Of a stretch of DNA of 64,000 bases, positions 24,061 to 36,112 are shown piece by piece. The stretch's first letter is position 1. The number at the start of each line of letters is the position of its first letter. A program made the translations under genes and the position numbers. This DNA is from Cryptomeria japonica (lineage: Eukaryota; Streptophyta; Pinopsida; Cupressales; Cupressaceae). The stretch lies in contig NC_081408.1 of assembly GCF_030272615.1 (NCBI RefSeq), positions 342,263,793-342,327,792 on the forward strand. The letters are read 5' to 3'. Below the pieces are notes generated by a model. That model saw nothing but the letters and a program-made list of their open reading frames with translations. It was not told where the DNA came from and made no database searches.

Positions 24061-25124
24061 ATAGATTTTTTCCAAGCATCCATAGCTTGTTCAAAAGCAC
24101 CTATCTTAGGATTTTACCATTAGCAACAAGTTAGTGAACCGTTTGATAAAATGCTTAAGACAAACATGTATTTAGTTGTATGTACATTTTTCTAATCAGT
24201 AAATAAGTTACTTCTACCTACCCCTAATTGTGTATTATGTAGTGTGATGAAATGATTGATTTTTTACAGTCCTGGAGAATACTCTTTACCATTCATTTTA
24301 GTATTTGTATAAACTATGATGACTGCATATTGTCACAAGAAATAAATCTATTCATGTTGTCTACTATAAAATCTTTAGCATATATATCATGTGACATGTA
24401 AATCTGGTTATGATTAACCTTCATATAAGATGTAAGCTAACATATGATAAATGAATTACGTATGCAAGACCCAGAACCCCTTTGGTGAGGATCCTGCACA
24501 GTCTACATAAAGGAAAGGTGAGGATTCTTCTCATGGATCGGTAGGTATAAGTCAATACACCATATAGAAACCCTTCATTATTTGCTTGCTTTCTCTTTAC
24601 ACCCATCTTGGAGGGGGTTAATAATAAGCCAGGTTTTAGCAACTATATTTTGTCAAACCTTTGATTTTTTTCTCACCTAAACCACCTTGAAATAAACATG
24701 GTATAGCTCATTCCACTTTCTCAACCCTCCTATATGCTTTAAGTGACTAGGAAGACTATTTTTCTAAGTTTTTGAAACTCCAAAAGTACCAAGAAAACAA
24801 ACTTTCTCAGTTTTTGAAACCTCCACATTAGCAGCAACTCTATTACAACTATCAGCACTTGAGGCCTGAGCTGGGCTTATTCAAATTTCAATCTCAACCT
24901 CAACTTTAGGGGTGACTTCTTCATCAACATTACCCTCAATGATGAATTTGGGGAAAAAGAATGAGCCATTCTGCTCAATCCATGCAATGGACCTTTGACA
25001 ACCCGCCCTCAAATCTATTTGCAGCATTTGCAAAAAATCAACAAGATATGGTGAACCATCTATTACAACTTCTTGTAGTCTCTCTCAATGGAATCCTAAA
25101 ATTTATTTCCTCTCACAATAACAA
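24061..25124. other. Spacer, with a possible gag-like remnant at its right end
   Basis: 24061-24860 shows no gene. From about 24850 a broken plus-strand frame contains QSMQWTFDNPPSNLFAAF and AKNQQDMVNHLLQLL, protein-like and perhaps continuous with the frame that follows. Confidence 0.35.
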
Positions 25125-25507
25125 TTGACCCTCTACCAACTATCTCTCTCATTCGATGGAGTGCAGGTACCACCAAATAGGTATTTGTTAGATGTATCTT
25201 CCTCGAGCGAGGGAAATTCAGGAAGAGAAGAGGAAAGTGAGACATGTAGTAGGTCTAAAAGAGGGAGATCAACTAGAGGTCAAGATATTAGAAGAAAAAT
25301 CCATAAACGCATGGAATTTTTTCTTGCTGAAGGGGGGTCATATTCTTATGATGATGAGAGAATAGGCGACATCAAGGTGCCCTTGAGGTACAAACATCTA
25401 CAAAAACAATGGGTACCCAAGGAACATCCTCCTATAAACATTGATTTTTGTGTTAACAAGAAGATATATCGCATAGAACCATCTTCACTGATAGTTCTGA
25501 TACTTAA
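25125..25507 (+). pseudogene. Unidentified coding remnant, Ser/Arg-rich, cut by a Copia LTR
   Basis: An open frame with SSSSEGNSGREEESE, SKRGRSTRGQDIRRKIHKRM, GDIKVPLRYKHLQKQWVP and EHPPINIDFCVNKKIY runs into the LTR starting at 25508, where it becomes meaningless. It may be part of a retroelement gag or a captured gene. I cannot name it. Confidence 0.35.
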
Positions 25508-26863
25508 TGTAAGTATAGATCCAATAGCCAACAAGATGAGAGGGGGGGGTTGAATCATACAAACTTAATCTTCCATAAAAACATCAGATTCAACCTTGGT
25601 AACATATACTTCAGTAATATAACCAAAACTGCTAAACATGCAAACTCAAAAGCATATAAACATCATATCACTCATAACACCAGATTTAATGTGGAAACCT
25701 AAATAGGGAAAAACCATTGTGGGATTTTAGACCCACTAAGAAATATACTCTTCTAGAGTATGCTCGGTTAAAACCAAATCCTGTTAAAGATTACAAACAC
25801 ATTGCTAGATGTGACCCGGTTAAGGGATTTCCCTCAGATCTGTTAGGATCTTCACTTGTTAGAAGTGACCTTGTAAAAGGATTTCAAACACTCAATCAAA
25901 ATGTCACCTTGCTAGAGGGTTTTACAAATAAGACTGTTAAGTCCACTCGATTAAGAGATTTTCTGTCACTTTCACAAAATAACAGTAATAAAAATCTATC
26001 TGCAACTTCACATCTAAAATGCTAAAGAAGATTCTTATTTGCTCAATACAATCTAGACATAGAACTAATCTAGTCCATCTGTTGGGCTTCTATACTCTAT
26101 TATTCAAACAGGTCTTCAAGCTTCTATGCTCGGTAATCACTATGTAGCATCCCTATGCGTACATTTGCCCGCATACATTATTTATCAACAGTTCCCTATT
26201 TATAAACAATTCGCCAACCACTTAATCTCATTGATCACACTTCCCATGATCAATCATAGCCATCAGATCTTCAAACTTGTCCAGGTTCAATGTATGCTTT
26301 GATCTGAAAAATGTTTTACCCTGCCTTGGAACTTGCATACATTTCTTGGAACTTGTGCTAGGGTAATGCAGTTCAATCTGCGTTGTAGATCTTCATGCTA
26401 ATTTTCCTTTGCCATAGATTCATTAACAAACTTCATGCACGACATACCAATCATTTAATCAGTTCTAGCTATCAGCTTCCTTCATTAAATAATGCATGTA
26501 ACCATTTAATGTATTTTGTTACAGCTCGGTTAAAACTCAGTAACAACTCGGTAACAACTCGGTAACAACTTGGTAAATACTAAACTTCACTCGGTAGACA
26601 TTCTGCCTTCATTAATCGATAGCGATAACCTTAGGGTTTACCAACTAGGTTCCTTAGGGTTTACCGACTAGGTTCTTTGCTCAGTAACATAGTATAGTAT
26701 TAACCTTACAATTTACAACATATGTACGATGTTAAAACAATCTAAACATCATGATCTCATCATTGTCTTACTCGGTAATAGTTGCCCATTGAATACCTTA
26801 TTCATCCCCTTATTCATCATATTATTTTTGTGTCTTTTACCAACATCTTTATACTCATCAAAT

Positions 26864-26868
26864 CATAC
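26864..26868. repeat. Target-site duplication CATAC, left of Gypsy-1
   Basis: CATAC precedes the LTR start TGTAGATCAGG; the same five bases follow the other LTR at 38282-38286. The size is typical of LTR-element integration. Confidence 0.8.
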
Positions 26869-27204
26869 TGTAGATCAGGAAATTGGGAAAAACATCAAAG
26901 AAAATGGCAAATTAGAGTAGCTCAATCATGAAAACTAAATTGCAATGATTAACAATCCTAAAAACATTCAATAGCGATACTGAAAATAAAACATTCAAAT
27001 CAAATGCAAACCATCGCAAACATGAATGTCTTCTCCAAAATTCTCCATTGTCCTTCTTTCTCCTTCAAATTGCTTTGTTTGTGGATTTCACCTACAAGTG
27101 CATAAGCATGAGATGAAAGCAAGATTGACAAGACGAGATGACAACTTAAGGATACTAGAAGCGCGATTGATTGATCAGGGACCATGATTGAAGAAATTCA
27201 TCCA

Positions 27205-27211
27205 ATTTATA
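27205..27211 (-). promoter_or_regulatory. TATA box of the Gypsy-1 LTR promoter
   Basis: The minus strand reads GTCTATAAATTGG, placing transcription start around 27175 and giving an R-U5 part of roughly 300 bp, a reasonable size. The truncated 5' LTR lacks this part. Confidence 0.55.
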
Positions 27212-27929
27212 GACAAATTGGAGAAATGACAAGATTAGCATGAAGAGATTTGAAAGGAAATTTCAAATCAAGAATGACAAATATGACAAATTATGACAAA
27301 ATTGACACTTTCTATGCAAAATTGATTGATTGACAAATTATGACAAATTGCTATGTCAAAATTGATTGATTGACAAATTATGACAAATTATGACAAATTG
27401 CTATGTCATTCCCACGAAATTAGGGGAAATATTAGAAAAATAGGAGAAAATAGAAAATTAGATGAATTGGAAATTAGGAAATGAGAAATTGATGAAAATT
27501 AGAAAATTAGGAATTAGGAGAAATTAGTAAATTGGAAAATTAGGTAAATTAATTAATAATTTTTCATTCATTAACTAATTCACAAAAAGAGGGGGAATTA
27601 ATTAGCCAATTAAATAAATATTTAATTGTGACAAGAAGACTTAGGATAAATAAATAAATTATTTAACCTAGAGGGAAAATGACAAACAAGATTAAATGAA
27701 TAAATCATAAAATCCTAGAAGATGAATTAGAAATGCAAGGACAACAATTAGGTCTTGACAAAAGATAATTGATGTCGATTCGATCATGATTCTGATTAAC
27801 AAAGGACCAATGCTGACAAACGATTGAGATTGGTTGACAAACTGACCAAGATTGATAAAGAGACCAAATTGATAGGCACCAATTGACGAGGAACAATGAC
27901 TAATTGATCCAAATTGACATGATTGAAAA

Positions 27930-28110
27930 GGACAATGATCGATGACAAATCGATCACAAAATTGACGAGATTGACAAGAACAACGATCGATGACAAATCG
28001 ATCGCAAAATGATGAGATTGACAAGAACAACGATCGATGACAAATCGATCGCAAAATGACGAGATTGAAAAGGACGAGGATCGATGACGAATCGATCGCA
28101 AGATGACAAG
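27930..28110. repeat. Palindromic 46-bp tandem repeat in the LTR, four units
   Basis: Each unit contains CGATCGATGACAAATCGATC, an 8-bp perfect inverted repeat around GACAA, followed by GCAAAATGA(C/T)GAGATTGA(C/A)AAG. The 5' LTR copy (37808-37935) has three units. Confidence 0.85.
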
Positions 28111-28451
28111 ACTAACAAGAGGACAAAACCCTAATTCTATCATCGATTAGGATTGATGATGTCCAAAAATGAAATCAAATTGACAATGTCAAAATATGCC
28201 AAATGATCACGCACATTGATGCGATAGGATAAGATCGACCAAAATCATGACTGAAGATTATTATTGACAAGACCAAATTCGAAAGCGAGACAAATAAAGA
28301 ATGTAGAAGAAGGACTTGATGCTCGCAAATGATAAAGACCAAGTGTGCATTATAGAAGAAATGTTAATGCGACGCAAAAACCCTAAAATAAGGCAATGCG
28401 CAAATGTTAAAGTATGACTCCGCAAGCGTTGACCATTTTTAGATGTCTACA

Positions 28452-28466
28452 TTTTGCCCCTCTTTG
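28452..28466 (-). promoter_or_regulatory. Polypurine tract of Gypsy-1
   Basis: The minus strand reads TCAAAGAGGGGCAAAA directly before the LTR start TGTAGACATC. Confidence 0.8.
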
Positions 28467-28735
28467 AGACAATGTGATTCTAAGCGTTGTTTCAAAGAAC
28501 AATAATGAAAATGCCCCAGACAATAACGATGACATATGCATGCCCCCTCGAGGAATTGGCCGGAAACATCCAGAAAAGAGGCCAATTGATCGATAAGAAT
28601 GATAAAAAATGATAGGATCAAATGGTTTGAAAATCAGGGATCGGATACACAAATGACAAGCAGTTGAAGGTGTAAAAGACCACGACCAGCATAAGATGGA
28701 GAGGGTGCACGTCCATCTATGCACTGACAAAGTGC

Positions 28736-28742
28736 TATAAAG
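28736..28742 (+). promoter_or_regulatory. TATA-like box for the antisense gene
   Basis: TATAAAG on the plus strand, about 90 bp before an ATG at 28825 whose short frame ends at a GTATGT donor-like site near 28904. Gypsy-3 has TATAAA in the corresponding place (53628). Confidence 0.4.
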
Positions 28743-28987
28743 GAGACAAGGAGAAGGAAAATAGCTCATTTGCACTAGCCAAAGTGGAGGATTTGTTGCT
28801 CTGAAAAAGGACCCTTGCAGAGAGATGGTGAACATTCCAATGGCAGATCACCTCGAGGAACGTGTATGCACCTACAGACGACTGGATGATGTAGGAGCAG
28901 CGGTATGTATCTCAAAAATCCATATTGTCAATTTCATGAATTCGGCTTGCTTATGGGACATTGTTGGGCCCACAGGGAATGAAAAAA

Positions 28988-29112
28988 AGGACTTTTGCGC
29001 CTGTGTGGGTGCATACTACGCTTGTGTAGGATGTTCTGTGCTTGTGTAGGGTACACAGGCGTAGCTTGATGCTGCACAGGCGCAGGACAGGGTACACAAG
29101 CGCAGTTGTGCA
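28988..29112. repeat. 20-bp-period array upstream of the plant mobile domain gene (Gypsy-1)
   Basis: GCGCCTGTGTGGG, CGCTTGTGTAGG and GTGCTTGTGTAGGG recur every 20-23 bp, then the motif flips to complementary forms (ACACAGGCGTAG, GCACAGGCGCAGG, ACACAAGCGCAG) at the same spacing. Since 20 is not a multiple of three, it is unlikely to be coding. Confidence 0.7.
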
Positions 29113-29299
29113 CTGAGAACCCTAATTTGACCGAAAACAGTGCACGGATGATCCCGAAAAGGGGAATAAGGGTAGGATAGGTCAAAATAGATAAGAAACA
29201 CCCTGATTTGTGCATGAAACAAGGAAATGCAGCCCTTAGGAGAAAACCCTAAAAATGACAAAGTGTGCCCCAATTGTGATGTAGAGTCGACAGTATCCA

Positions 29300-31125
29300 T
29301 TGATTACGCGGGAGAACCGACCTGACTACTTAATGTTACGACATAGACTTAGGAGCACGGATAGAGATACATTAGCAAGACTTGGATTATACTATATCAC
29401 ATTCATGCCTGAGATTAGGGCAAACATAGGACTGCTTACCGCATTGGCCGAGCAATGGCATTTAGAGACTTCCTCTTTCCATCTGGCGATTGGAGAGGCG
29501 ATTGTGACACTAGAGGACGTATGGCATATCCTCCACATTTTGATTCATCGAGAGATGATAGAATATGACCCAGCGATAGGGAGAGACACGTTGTGTGGAT
29601 TATTCAAGTGCGACGCAGATGATCTAGATATCTTAGAGAGGGAGATTGGCTGGGAGACCATGGCATCAAAGTATGATCAGCGATATGTGGTGATAGCAGT
29701 GGTGATAGCATGCCTATTAGCAGGTGATAGACGAGGACATGGATTCCCTATTGGATGGGGAAGAGTGCTAGAGTGGATGGCGACAGAGGGGACTATGTAT
29801 GCATGGGGACCATGCGTGCTTGCTATGCTATATTTTTAGCTGCATCAGATAGCATATTAGGGAGTGCAGACTTTGAGTTGTGGGGTCACGTTGTTACAGG
29901 TATGGGCATTTGAGCACATAGCCATATGTCGACCAATTGTAGAGAGACAAGTAGTACCACATCGACCATATGTGTACTGCTATGGGGGAGCACTGAGACA
30001 GGGTCCGTTCAGATACATACTGTATTGGCAACATGAGCTAGATAGATTGAGAGAGTTCACATGGAGGCCATATCAGGATTGCCCTGGATGGTCAGATGAT
30101 AGTGATGAGCTACCATATTGCAGATAGGAGAGATACTTGATTGGGTGCCAGTGAATCGCTAGAGAGTGATTGAGATGTACCTACCAGAGAGAGTCAGACG
30201 ATAGTTTGGAGAGAGGTAGGATGTATCCTGAGGGACTGCACACTTTGCCCGATCTCATAGAGAGACGAGTCAGTGGGGGAGGATGATTCAGCCACACATA
30301 GCATATGCTGACTTCACATAGCTACAATAGAGACAGTGGGATGGGAGATCAGATGTGGTGGACGTCGGGATGACAGAGGAGTATGAGCGATGGTTTGCAC
30401 GATGATGGTCGGTGCCATTCACAGATCCTGATATTTCGGTACCTAGGAGATAGAAGGACTTCCCACTCGTTGGAGAGGAGGAGGGAGATGATGAGGATGA
30501 GGAGGATGATAAGGATGGAGATGATGAGGATGAGGAGGATGACAAGGATAGAGGTGATGAGAATGATGAGGATGAAGAGTATGAGCCAGATTCAGCCGAT
30601 CAGGAGTCATTGTAGGATATACCCATAGAGCCAGAGACAGCTAGCATAGAGGAGATGGAGATATGTAGGGCCACCATAGCGAGTCAGCATGATCACATTG
30701 CAACATTAGAGAGACAGAATGCTATCTTGAGAACAAACCAAGATCAGTTCAGAGTGGAGATAGCTAGACTTACAATGGCTCGAGATACAGTAATAGCCCA
30801 GGCATAGCAAGAAGAGCAGAGAGTCACCGAGTATATTGGGTCGATTAGGGATGCCAGTGCACGTGAGATGGCATAGATGTTGGTAGAGATAGGAGAGGAG
30901 ATACGCCATTGGAGGACACTATATGAGAGTGCAATTCCACCAGAGCAGAGAGCATCGTCATATCGGGCATGATCAAGGATAGAGAGCAGGCCACGCTCTC
31001 GGAGGTCAGCGAGCAACATGGGGGTGAGTGGACCTAGGAGACCACCACAGCCAGGACCCAGGGCAGGAGGGACACCATCCTTGAGACATGGCAGGGATGA
31101 GGAGGACAGAGGAAGCACCCAATGA
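29300..31125 (+). pseudogene. Plant mobile domain (PMD) protein gene, antisense to Gypsy-1 pol
   Basis: The first 180 codons encode LARLGLYYITFMPEIRANIG, EQWHLETSSFHLAIGEAIVT, LEDVWHILHI and GHGFPIGWGRVLEWM, matching the plant mobile domain (aminotransferase-like, PF10536) shared by transposons and the host MAIL1/MAIN proteins. After stops at 29837-29861 it continues GVTLLQVWAFEHIAI, RYILYWQHELDRL and WRPYQDCPGW. Next come an acidic stretch (30476-30612, EEEGDDEDEEDDKD), a coiled coil (IATLERQNAILRTNQDQ) and YESAIPPEQR with a basic tail. Stops are mainly TAG. The same architecture recurs in Gypsy-3. The initiating exon may lie at 28825-28904. Confidence 0.78.
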
Positions 31126-32929
31126 CTGAGGCATGTGCTCCTTATGACAGAGACATATGTAGTGTGACATTATGTAATCAGCCTGCGGACCATACTTAGG
31201 ACAGACAGTCCAATTTTGTACTCCGATACTTTTTTTGATATATGATATGATATGCAGCTATATGATGGGATGCAATGTGTTATGGCTTATGGTCACTTTC
31301 CATGTATGGATGGCTTATGCATTGTTTATGTACCCTTGTGGAACATGTATGAATATATTTTTATGTGTTTTTGATGCATTTATAATATGAAATTTATAAA
31401 ATGTTGTGTATAATGCAAATGTACTAATCAATGAATGTAGGATGCCGCTTATTTTTTTGGAGATCCGAGCACTAGACCGAACTGACTGCCCAAACTGATG
31501 GAAGAAATGTTAGTAAGAAGAAAGTAGACAGAGGACAGTTAGAGATGAAGGAAAACTTGCTTTCACCAATGCACAGAAGTAGGTGAGAACCTTTATTTGA
31601 TATGGCAAAATGGATGCGACGCAACATGGCAATGAAGGCCAGAGCGATAATGCAATCCCTTTGCATAAGACAAACACATTGCACACAAGGAATGAGTGAA
31701 TCATCCTAGGGTGCATACATCAAGGGTCGAGGTATGTGCAGCATTCATAGAGCAAACGTACTTATCATAGACACCCAATGATATAGTTGCCCCAGTTTGT
31801 GACAAACATTCCACAAATAGCAAACACAACAAAAAACAAAAGGGACCATGAACCATCGCGGTCACTCTAAATCACTCAGTGACATCATCGAGCAACATAG
31901 GAACATGATCGAAGATAAATAAATAAATAATAAGACTCACCAATTTCAACAAGTCAAACAAACATCTTGATCTTCATTGTCAAAAGTTGAAAGTGTTGAT
32001 AGGACGATCATGCTCTCTGGTTTCAAGGAATGCGGTACCCTGTCTAAGACAGGACACAGTCTAGTGTCGAGAATACCACACCCTGTATAAGACCCATGAT
32101 AATAGTGACAAGGACAAATGATATTGATGTTGATTGATTGATATGACGATTGTGATCAGTTTGAATGTCTGGTTTGATTGAAAAGTTCATCTGTTAACGC
32201 ATGATTTCAATTAACGCACAATGTTGTAACATGTTATCTGTTTGTTGTCTACACAAATGTTTGATCGATTTGTTCTTGGATGTATGCTCAACAATTTGTC
32301 TATGCACAAAGGGGATATTTTTGTTTTTTGAGTTTTTACAATTTTTTTGTTCATTTTTTTCAGGACTTTATTTGACTTTTTAGGGATTTTTTCAGGACAT
32401 TATTTGATTTTTTTGGGATTTTTTTGGGACATTATTTGATTTTTAGGGATTTTTTTCAAGATATTTTGCAATTTTTATGCTCCAATAATTGATCATGACA
32501 AGGGGTAAGCACCCAATGAAATTTTTAAAGACATAGACAGCGACCAGGACCAAAACATATATACAAAGACTGGAAACCTAAGTATGCAAGACAATGATGT
32601 TGACCATGCACAGGCCTGGAACAGAACATTGGGTCAGGACAAGGATAAGTGTAATAAAGCTATAGGGTTATGATAGATGACGGAGCAATAATGTTTTACA
32701 CATGGCACCTGTTTGCCAGGTTTTCACCATGGTACTTGCCCAAAGCGCCTGTTTGCCAGGTTTTCACTAGAGGGCGAATTATTTTTCTTTACTTTTTTTT
32801 TTTTGTTCTTTTCAATTTTTCACTTTTTATTTGATTTTTCAATTTTTCACTTTTTTCTTTTTTGTATTTTGTTGGGCTTTTTTGATTTTTTGATATTTTT
32901 TCAGGATCATATTTGAAGAACTGCTGACA
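31126..32929. other. Gypsy-1 spacer between the convergent PMD gene and pol, with T-rich tandem repeats
   Basis: No gene is seen. 31700-31800 (GGGTCGAGGTATGTG...CATAGACACCCA) matches 56700-56760 of Gypsy-3. At 32316-32480, units of about 33-37 bp (TTTTTCAGGACATTATTTGA, TTTTTAGGGA) form a T-rich array; another T-rich stretch is at 32780-32910. Plus-strand Phe-rich frames here are artefacts. It may serve as the 3' end region for both convergent transcripts. Confidence 0.6.
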
Positions 32930-34046
32930 AAAAACTATGCCCAGTACTTGCGAAGGTGCATGCTATTTATAGGATCAGACAAAGGTTCACCTTTTGGGGT
33001 GGCAAGCTAATATGCCCCCGAGCCATAGGCTGCAGTAACTATGAAAGGCCCAACCCAATTAGGTTCAAACTTTCCTTTGATGATGTCAGTAGATTGTGCA
33101 TTCTTGGGGTTTGCCTTTAAAACCAGATCTCCTACTTCGAAGTGTCGCCCTTTGACCTTCTTATTATAAGAGTGACAGAGACGGTTTTGATATGCCTACA
33201 AATGTGTTAGGGTTGTCTGATGTTTCTCATCTAACATCTCAAGCTGATGCAACTGAGAGACTCTGTGTGTCTCATCATCAATCAAATGTTGCAAGGAAAC
33301 ACACAAAGAGGGAATCTCCACTTCCAAGGGTAAAATGGCTTCAGCACCATACACCGAGGAATAAGGTGTTGCGCCAGTAGGTGTGTGGATAGAAGTGCGA
33401 TAAGCCCATAGTGCTGGATTCAACTATACATGCCAATCTCGACCAGCGGCATTGACAACCTTTTTCAAGATCTTGATAATGGTTTTATTTGATGCTTCGG
33501 CTTGACCATTACCCTATGGATAGTATGGATTGGAAAAATGGTGTTGGATGTGAAACTTTTCATAGAGTTCCTTGACATCTTTGTTCTTGAACAGATGGCC
33601 ATTATCTGTGACTATTGCAAGGGGAACCCCATATCTGCATATGATATAATTTAGTAGGAATTTTGAAATTTGCACACTAGTGATATAGGTCATGGGGATA
33701 GCCTCGATCCATTTTGTAAAATACTTTGTGGCTGTAATGATAAACTTGTGTCCATTTGCAGATGTTGGGTGAATCTCACCAATAAGATCCAATCCCCATT
33801 GAGAAAAGGGCCATAGAGATATGACAGAATGAAGCTCTTGGGCTGGTGCATGAATGTAATTTACATGGATTTGGCATTTGTAGCACTTCTTGACAAAATC
33901 ATGAACATCCTTTTCCAGAGTGGGCCAATAATACCCAGCACGAACCAACTTTTTGGCTAAGCTCAGACCATTGAAATGGCCTCCACATATACCATCATGA
34001 ACCTCGCGTAAAGCTGTGTGTGCTTCGTCAGAATCTAAACACCTGA
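32930..34046 (-). pseudogene. Gypsy-1 integrase
   Basis: In order: an HHCC zinc-binding part (HTALREVHDG ... CYKCQ), core with GLDLIGEIHP (first Asp), VTDNGHLF (second Asp) and GNGQAEASN (Glu), then LNPALWAYRTS, YGAEAILPLEVEIPSL and a C-terminal FEPNWVGPFIV (GPY/F-like) ending MHLRKYWA. All catalytic residues remain, but TAG stops at 33514, 33424, 33196 and 33007 (plus-strand positions of CTA) break it; at each the family has Gln. Confidence 0.88.
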
Positions 34047-35340
34047 GGAGGGTATGGTCAAAGGAACGACAGTAAAGGGTGTCGGCAATGATGACATATT
34101 TGGTTGTCTGTCAGATGAAGGCTCGGCGTTGGTTAGAGGAACATTAGGTGGTAGGGTTTGGGATTTCAAATATTGATAGATGTCATTGTACCACAAGGAA
34201 TTAGGACCAACAAGAACACACATCACATCTGCTGTAGGAATTTCAAAGGAAGGGACAAGCAACTATTTGACCAAAAATTCACATCTGTCCATATTGTGGG
34301 GCATATTTAACATGGAAGCAATCATTGCCATAGCATCTACCAATTTGTTTTGAATTCTTGAAACTTGACTGAAATGGATAGCTGTAAATTTTGTCTTGAA
34401 GAAATCTACCATATGCTTGTAGGGAATAAGCTTTTCATCTTTTGTTTCGTAGTCATCATTCACTTGACGGATGACTAACTGAGAATCTCCATAGACTTGT
34501 AAATGTGTGATATTCCAGTGGATCGCTACTCGGAGTCCTGTGACCAGAGCTTCATATTTTGCAATGTTATTGGTACAATGGAAAGTTATTCTATAGGATT
34601 TGGGAATAGCATCACCTTGAGGGGTGACAAACAATATATCTGCTCTGGACCCGAACTTGGTATGGGATCCATCAAAATATAACTTCCATTCATTAGAAGA
34701 TGTGAGAGCAAAGACTGATTCATCTGAAAAATCGGTCAACATGGGATGATCATCATAAATAGGAGCCTCGGCAAGCTGATCCACTATGATTTGTCCTTTT
34801 ATTGCCTTTCGCTCCATGTACTCAATATCAAACTCACTGAGGATCATAACCCACTTTGCTAGGCGACCTGTCAAAGCTGCCCTACTAAGCAAGTATTTCA
34901 AGGAATCAATTTTGGCAACTAACAGTGTCTGATGATTTAACATATAGTGTCGCAACTTCTATGTTGCAAAGACCACTGCTAAACATGCCTGTTCAATAGT
35001 TGAATAATTCAGCTCATAGCCCACTAGTGTCAAACTGATATAATAAATAGCCTATTCTTTGCCTTTCTCATCCTGTTGGGCCAAGAGAACTCCTAGTGCC
35101 ATTTCAGTTGCAGAAATATACATTATGAATGGCTTCCCTTCTATAGGAGGCATTAGAATAGGTGGCGACAGCAAATAATCCTTAAGAGTTTGAAATGCTA
35201 ATTGACATTGCTTAGTCCATTTAAAAGCGACTCCTTTATGCAATAAATGCTGGAAGGGATGACATTTGTCTGCCAATTGAGCTATAAACTAGCAGATTGA
35301 CTATAGCTTTCCTTGTAGACTTCTTAGTTGATGGAGATTG
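34047..35340 (-). pseudogene. Gypsy-1 RNase H and second (archaeal-type) RNase H
   Basis: The first RNase H has FKWTKQCQLAFQTLKDYL, PFIMYISATEMALGVLL and KLRHYMLNHQTL. The second has WKLYFDGSHTKFGSRADI, NNIAKYEALVTGLRVAI, LQVYGDSQLVIRQVN and SRIQNKLVDAMA, the DG/E/D/D pattern of the additional RNase H in Tat elements. Stops at 35052, 34959 and 34263 are TAG. Confidence 0.82.
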
Positions 35341-35962
35341 GAAGGAGGCATATCCATTATTGTCTGTGAGAAACAATGTACCCTAATAATTTGTCAGCTG
35401 TGACACCAAAGACACACTTCTTTGGATTGAGTCTGAGCTTGTAAGTTTCCATTCGGTCAAAGATTGGGCCAAGGATGGCTAAATGACTATCCCTTGTGAT
35501 AGATTTGCATAATAAGTCATCAGCATAGTCTTCCATCAAAGTATGCATAAAATCATGGAAAATTCTCGTCATAGCTCTTTGGTATGTTGCTCCAGCATTT
35601 TTAAGACCAAAGGGCATCACATTCCAGTAGTAGGTACCCCAAGCACATGTGAATGCAATCTTATGTTGATCTTCAGGAGCAATGCGAATTTGGTTATATC
35701 TGGAGAAACCATCCATCAATGATAGCATCTCATATCCAACAATCATGTCAACTATGATGTCTATATTTGGCAGTGGAAAGTCATCTTTAGGGCATGCTTT
35801 ATTGAGATCCCTAAAGTTCGTACAGATTCTAATGCCCTCAGTTACTTTGCTAACTGGTACCAAATTTGAAATCATGTCTGCATAATCAATGGGTCTGATA
35901 AAGCCCACATCTAATAATTTTTTTAGTTCTACCTTGACCAAGAGAGCCACCTGGGGATGCAT
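35341..35962 (-). pseudogene. Gypsy-1 reverse transcriptase
   Basis: The minus strand encodes LLDVGFIRPIDYADMISNLV, RICTNFRDLNKACPKDDFPL, LMDGFSRYNQIRIAPEDQHK and VMPFGLKNAGATYQRAM. The catalytic box is MEDYADDLL, where the family has YVDD or YIDD. WISNLVPV of the family reads MISNLVPV. Its end runs into stops just below 35360. Confidence 0.88.
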
Positions 35963-36112
35963 CTTTCAGAGTTTCTGTTTGACAGGCTTGGCATCTGATT
36001 TTAATGGCAAGTGATGAAGGACTAATTCTGGATCAAGGTCGGGCATATCTACATAAGACCACACAAAACTGATCTTTTTCTCAAGAAAGAAATTTACAAA
36101 ATCTATCTTTTC

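Larger units (their letters stand above)
26869..28451 (-). repeat. 3' LTR of Gypsy-1, full length (about 1583 bp)
   Basis: On the plus strand it runs from TGTAGATCAGG to GATGTCTACA, with TGTAGA/TCTACA inverted ends. Positions 27311-28451 match 37198-38281 closely, with indels. Minus-strand frames across it are not genes. Confidence 0.88.

Noticed and set aside
27692-28143. Minus-strand frames repeating CDRFVIDRCSCQS in the Gypsy-1 LTR (also 37569-37973)
   Set aside because: They read through the 46-bp palindromic LTR repeat in several frames and differ between the LTRs by indels; no protein is implied.
30288-30545. Poly-Ser minus-strand frame
   Set aside because: Shadow of the acidic stretch of the plus-strand PMD gene.
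32713-32916. Phe-rich plus-strand frame
   Set aside because: T-rich low-complexity DNA in the Gypsy-1 spacer; no start context or conservation with Gypsy-3.
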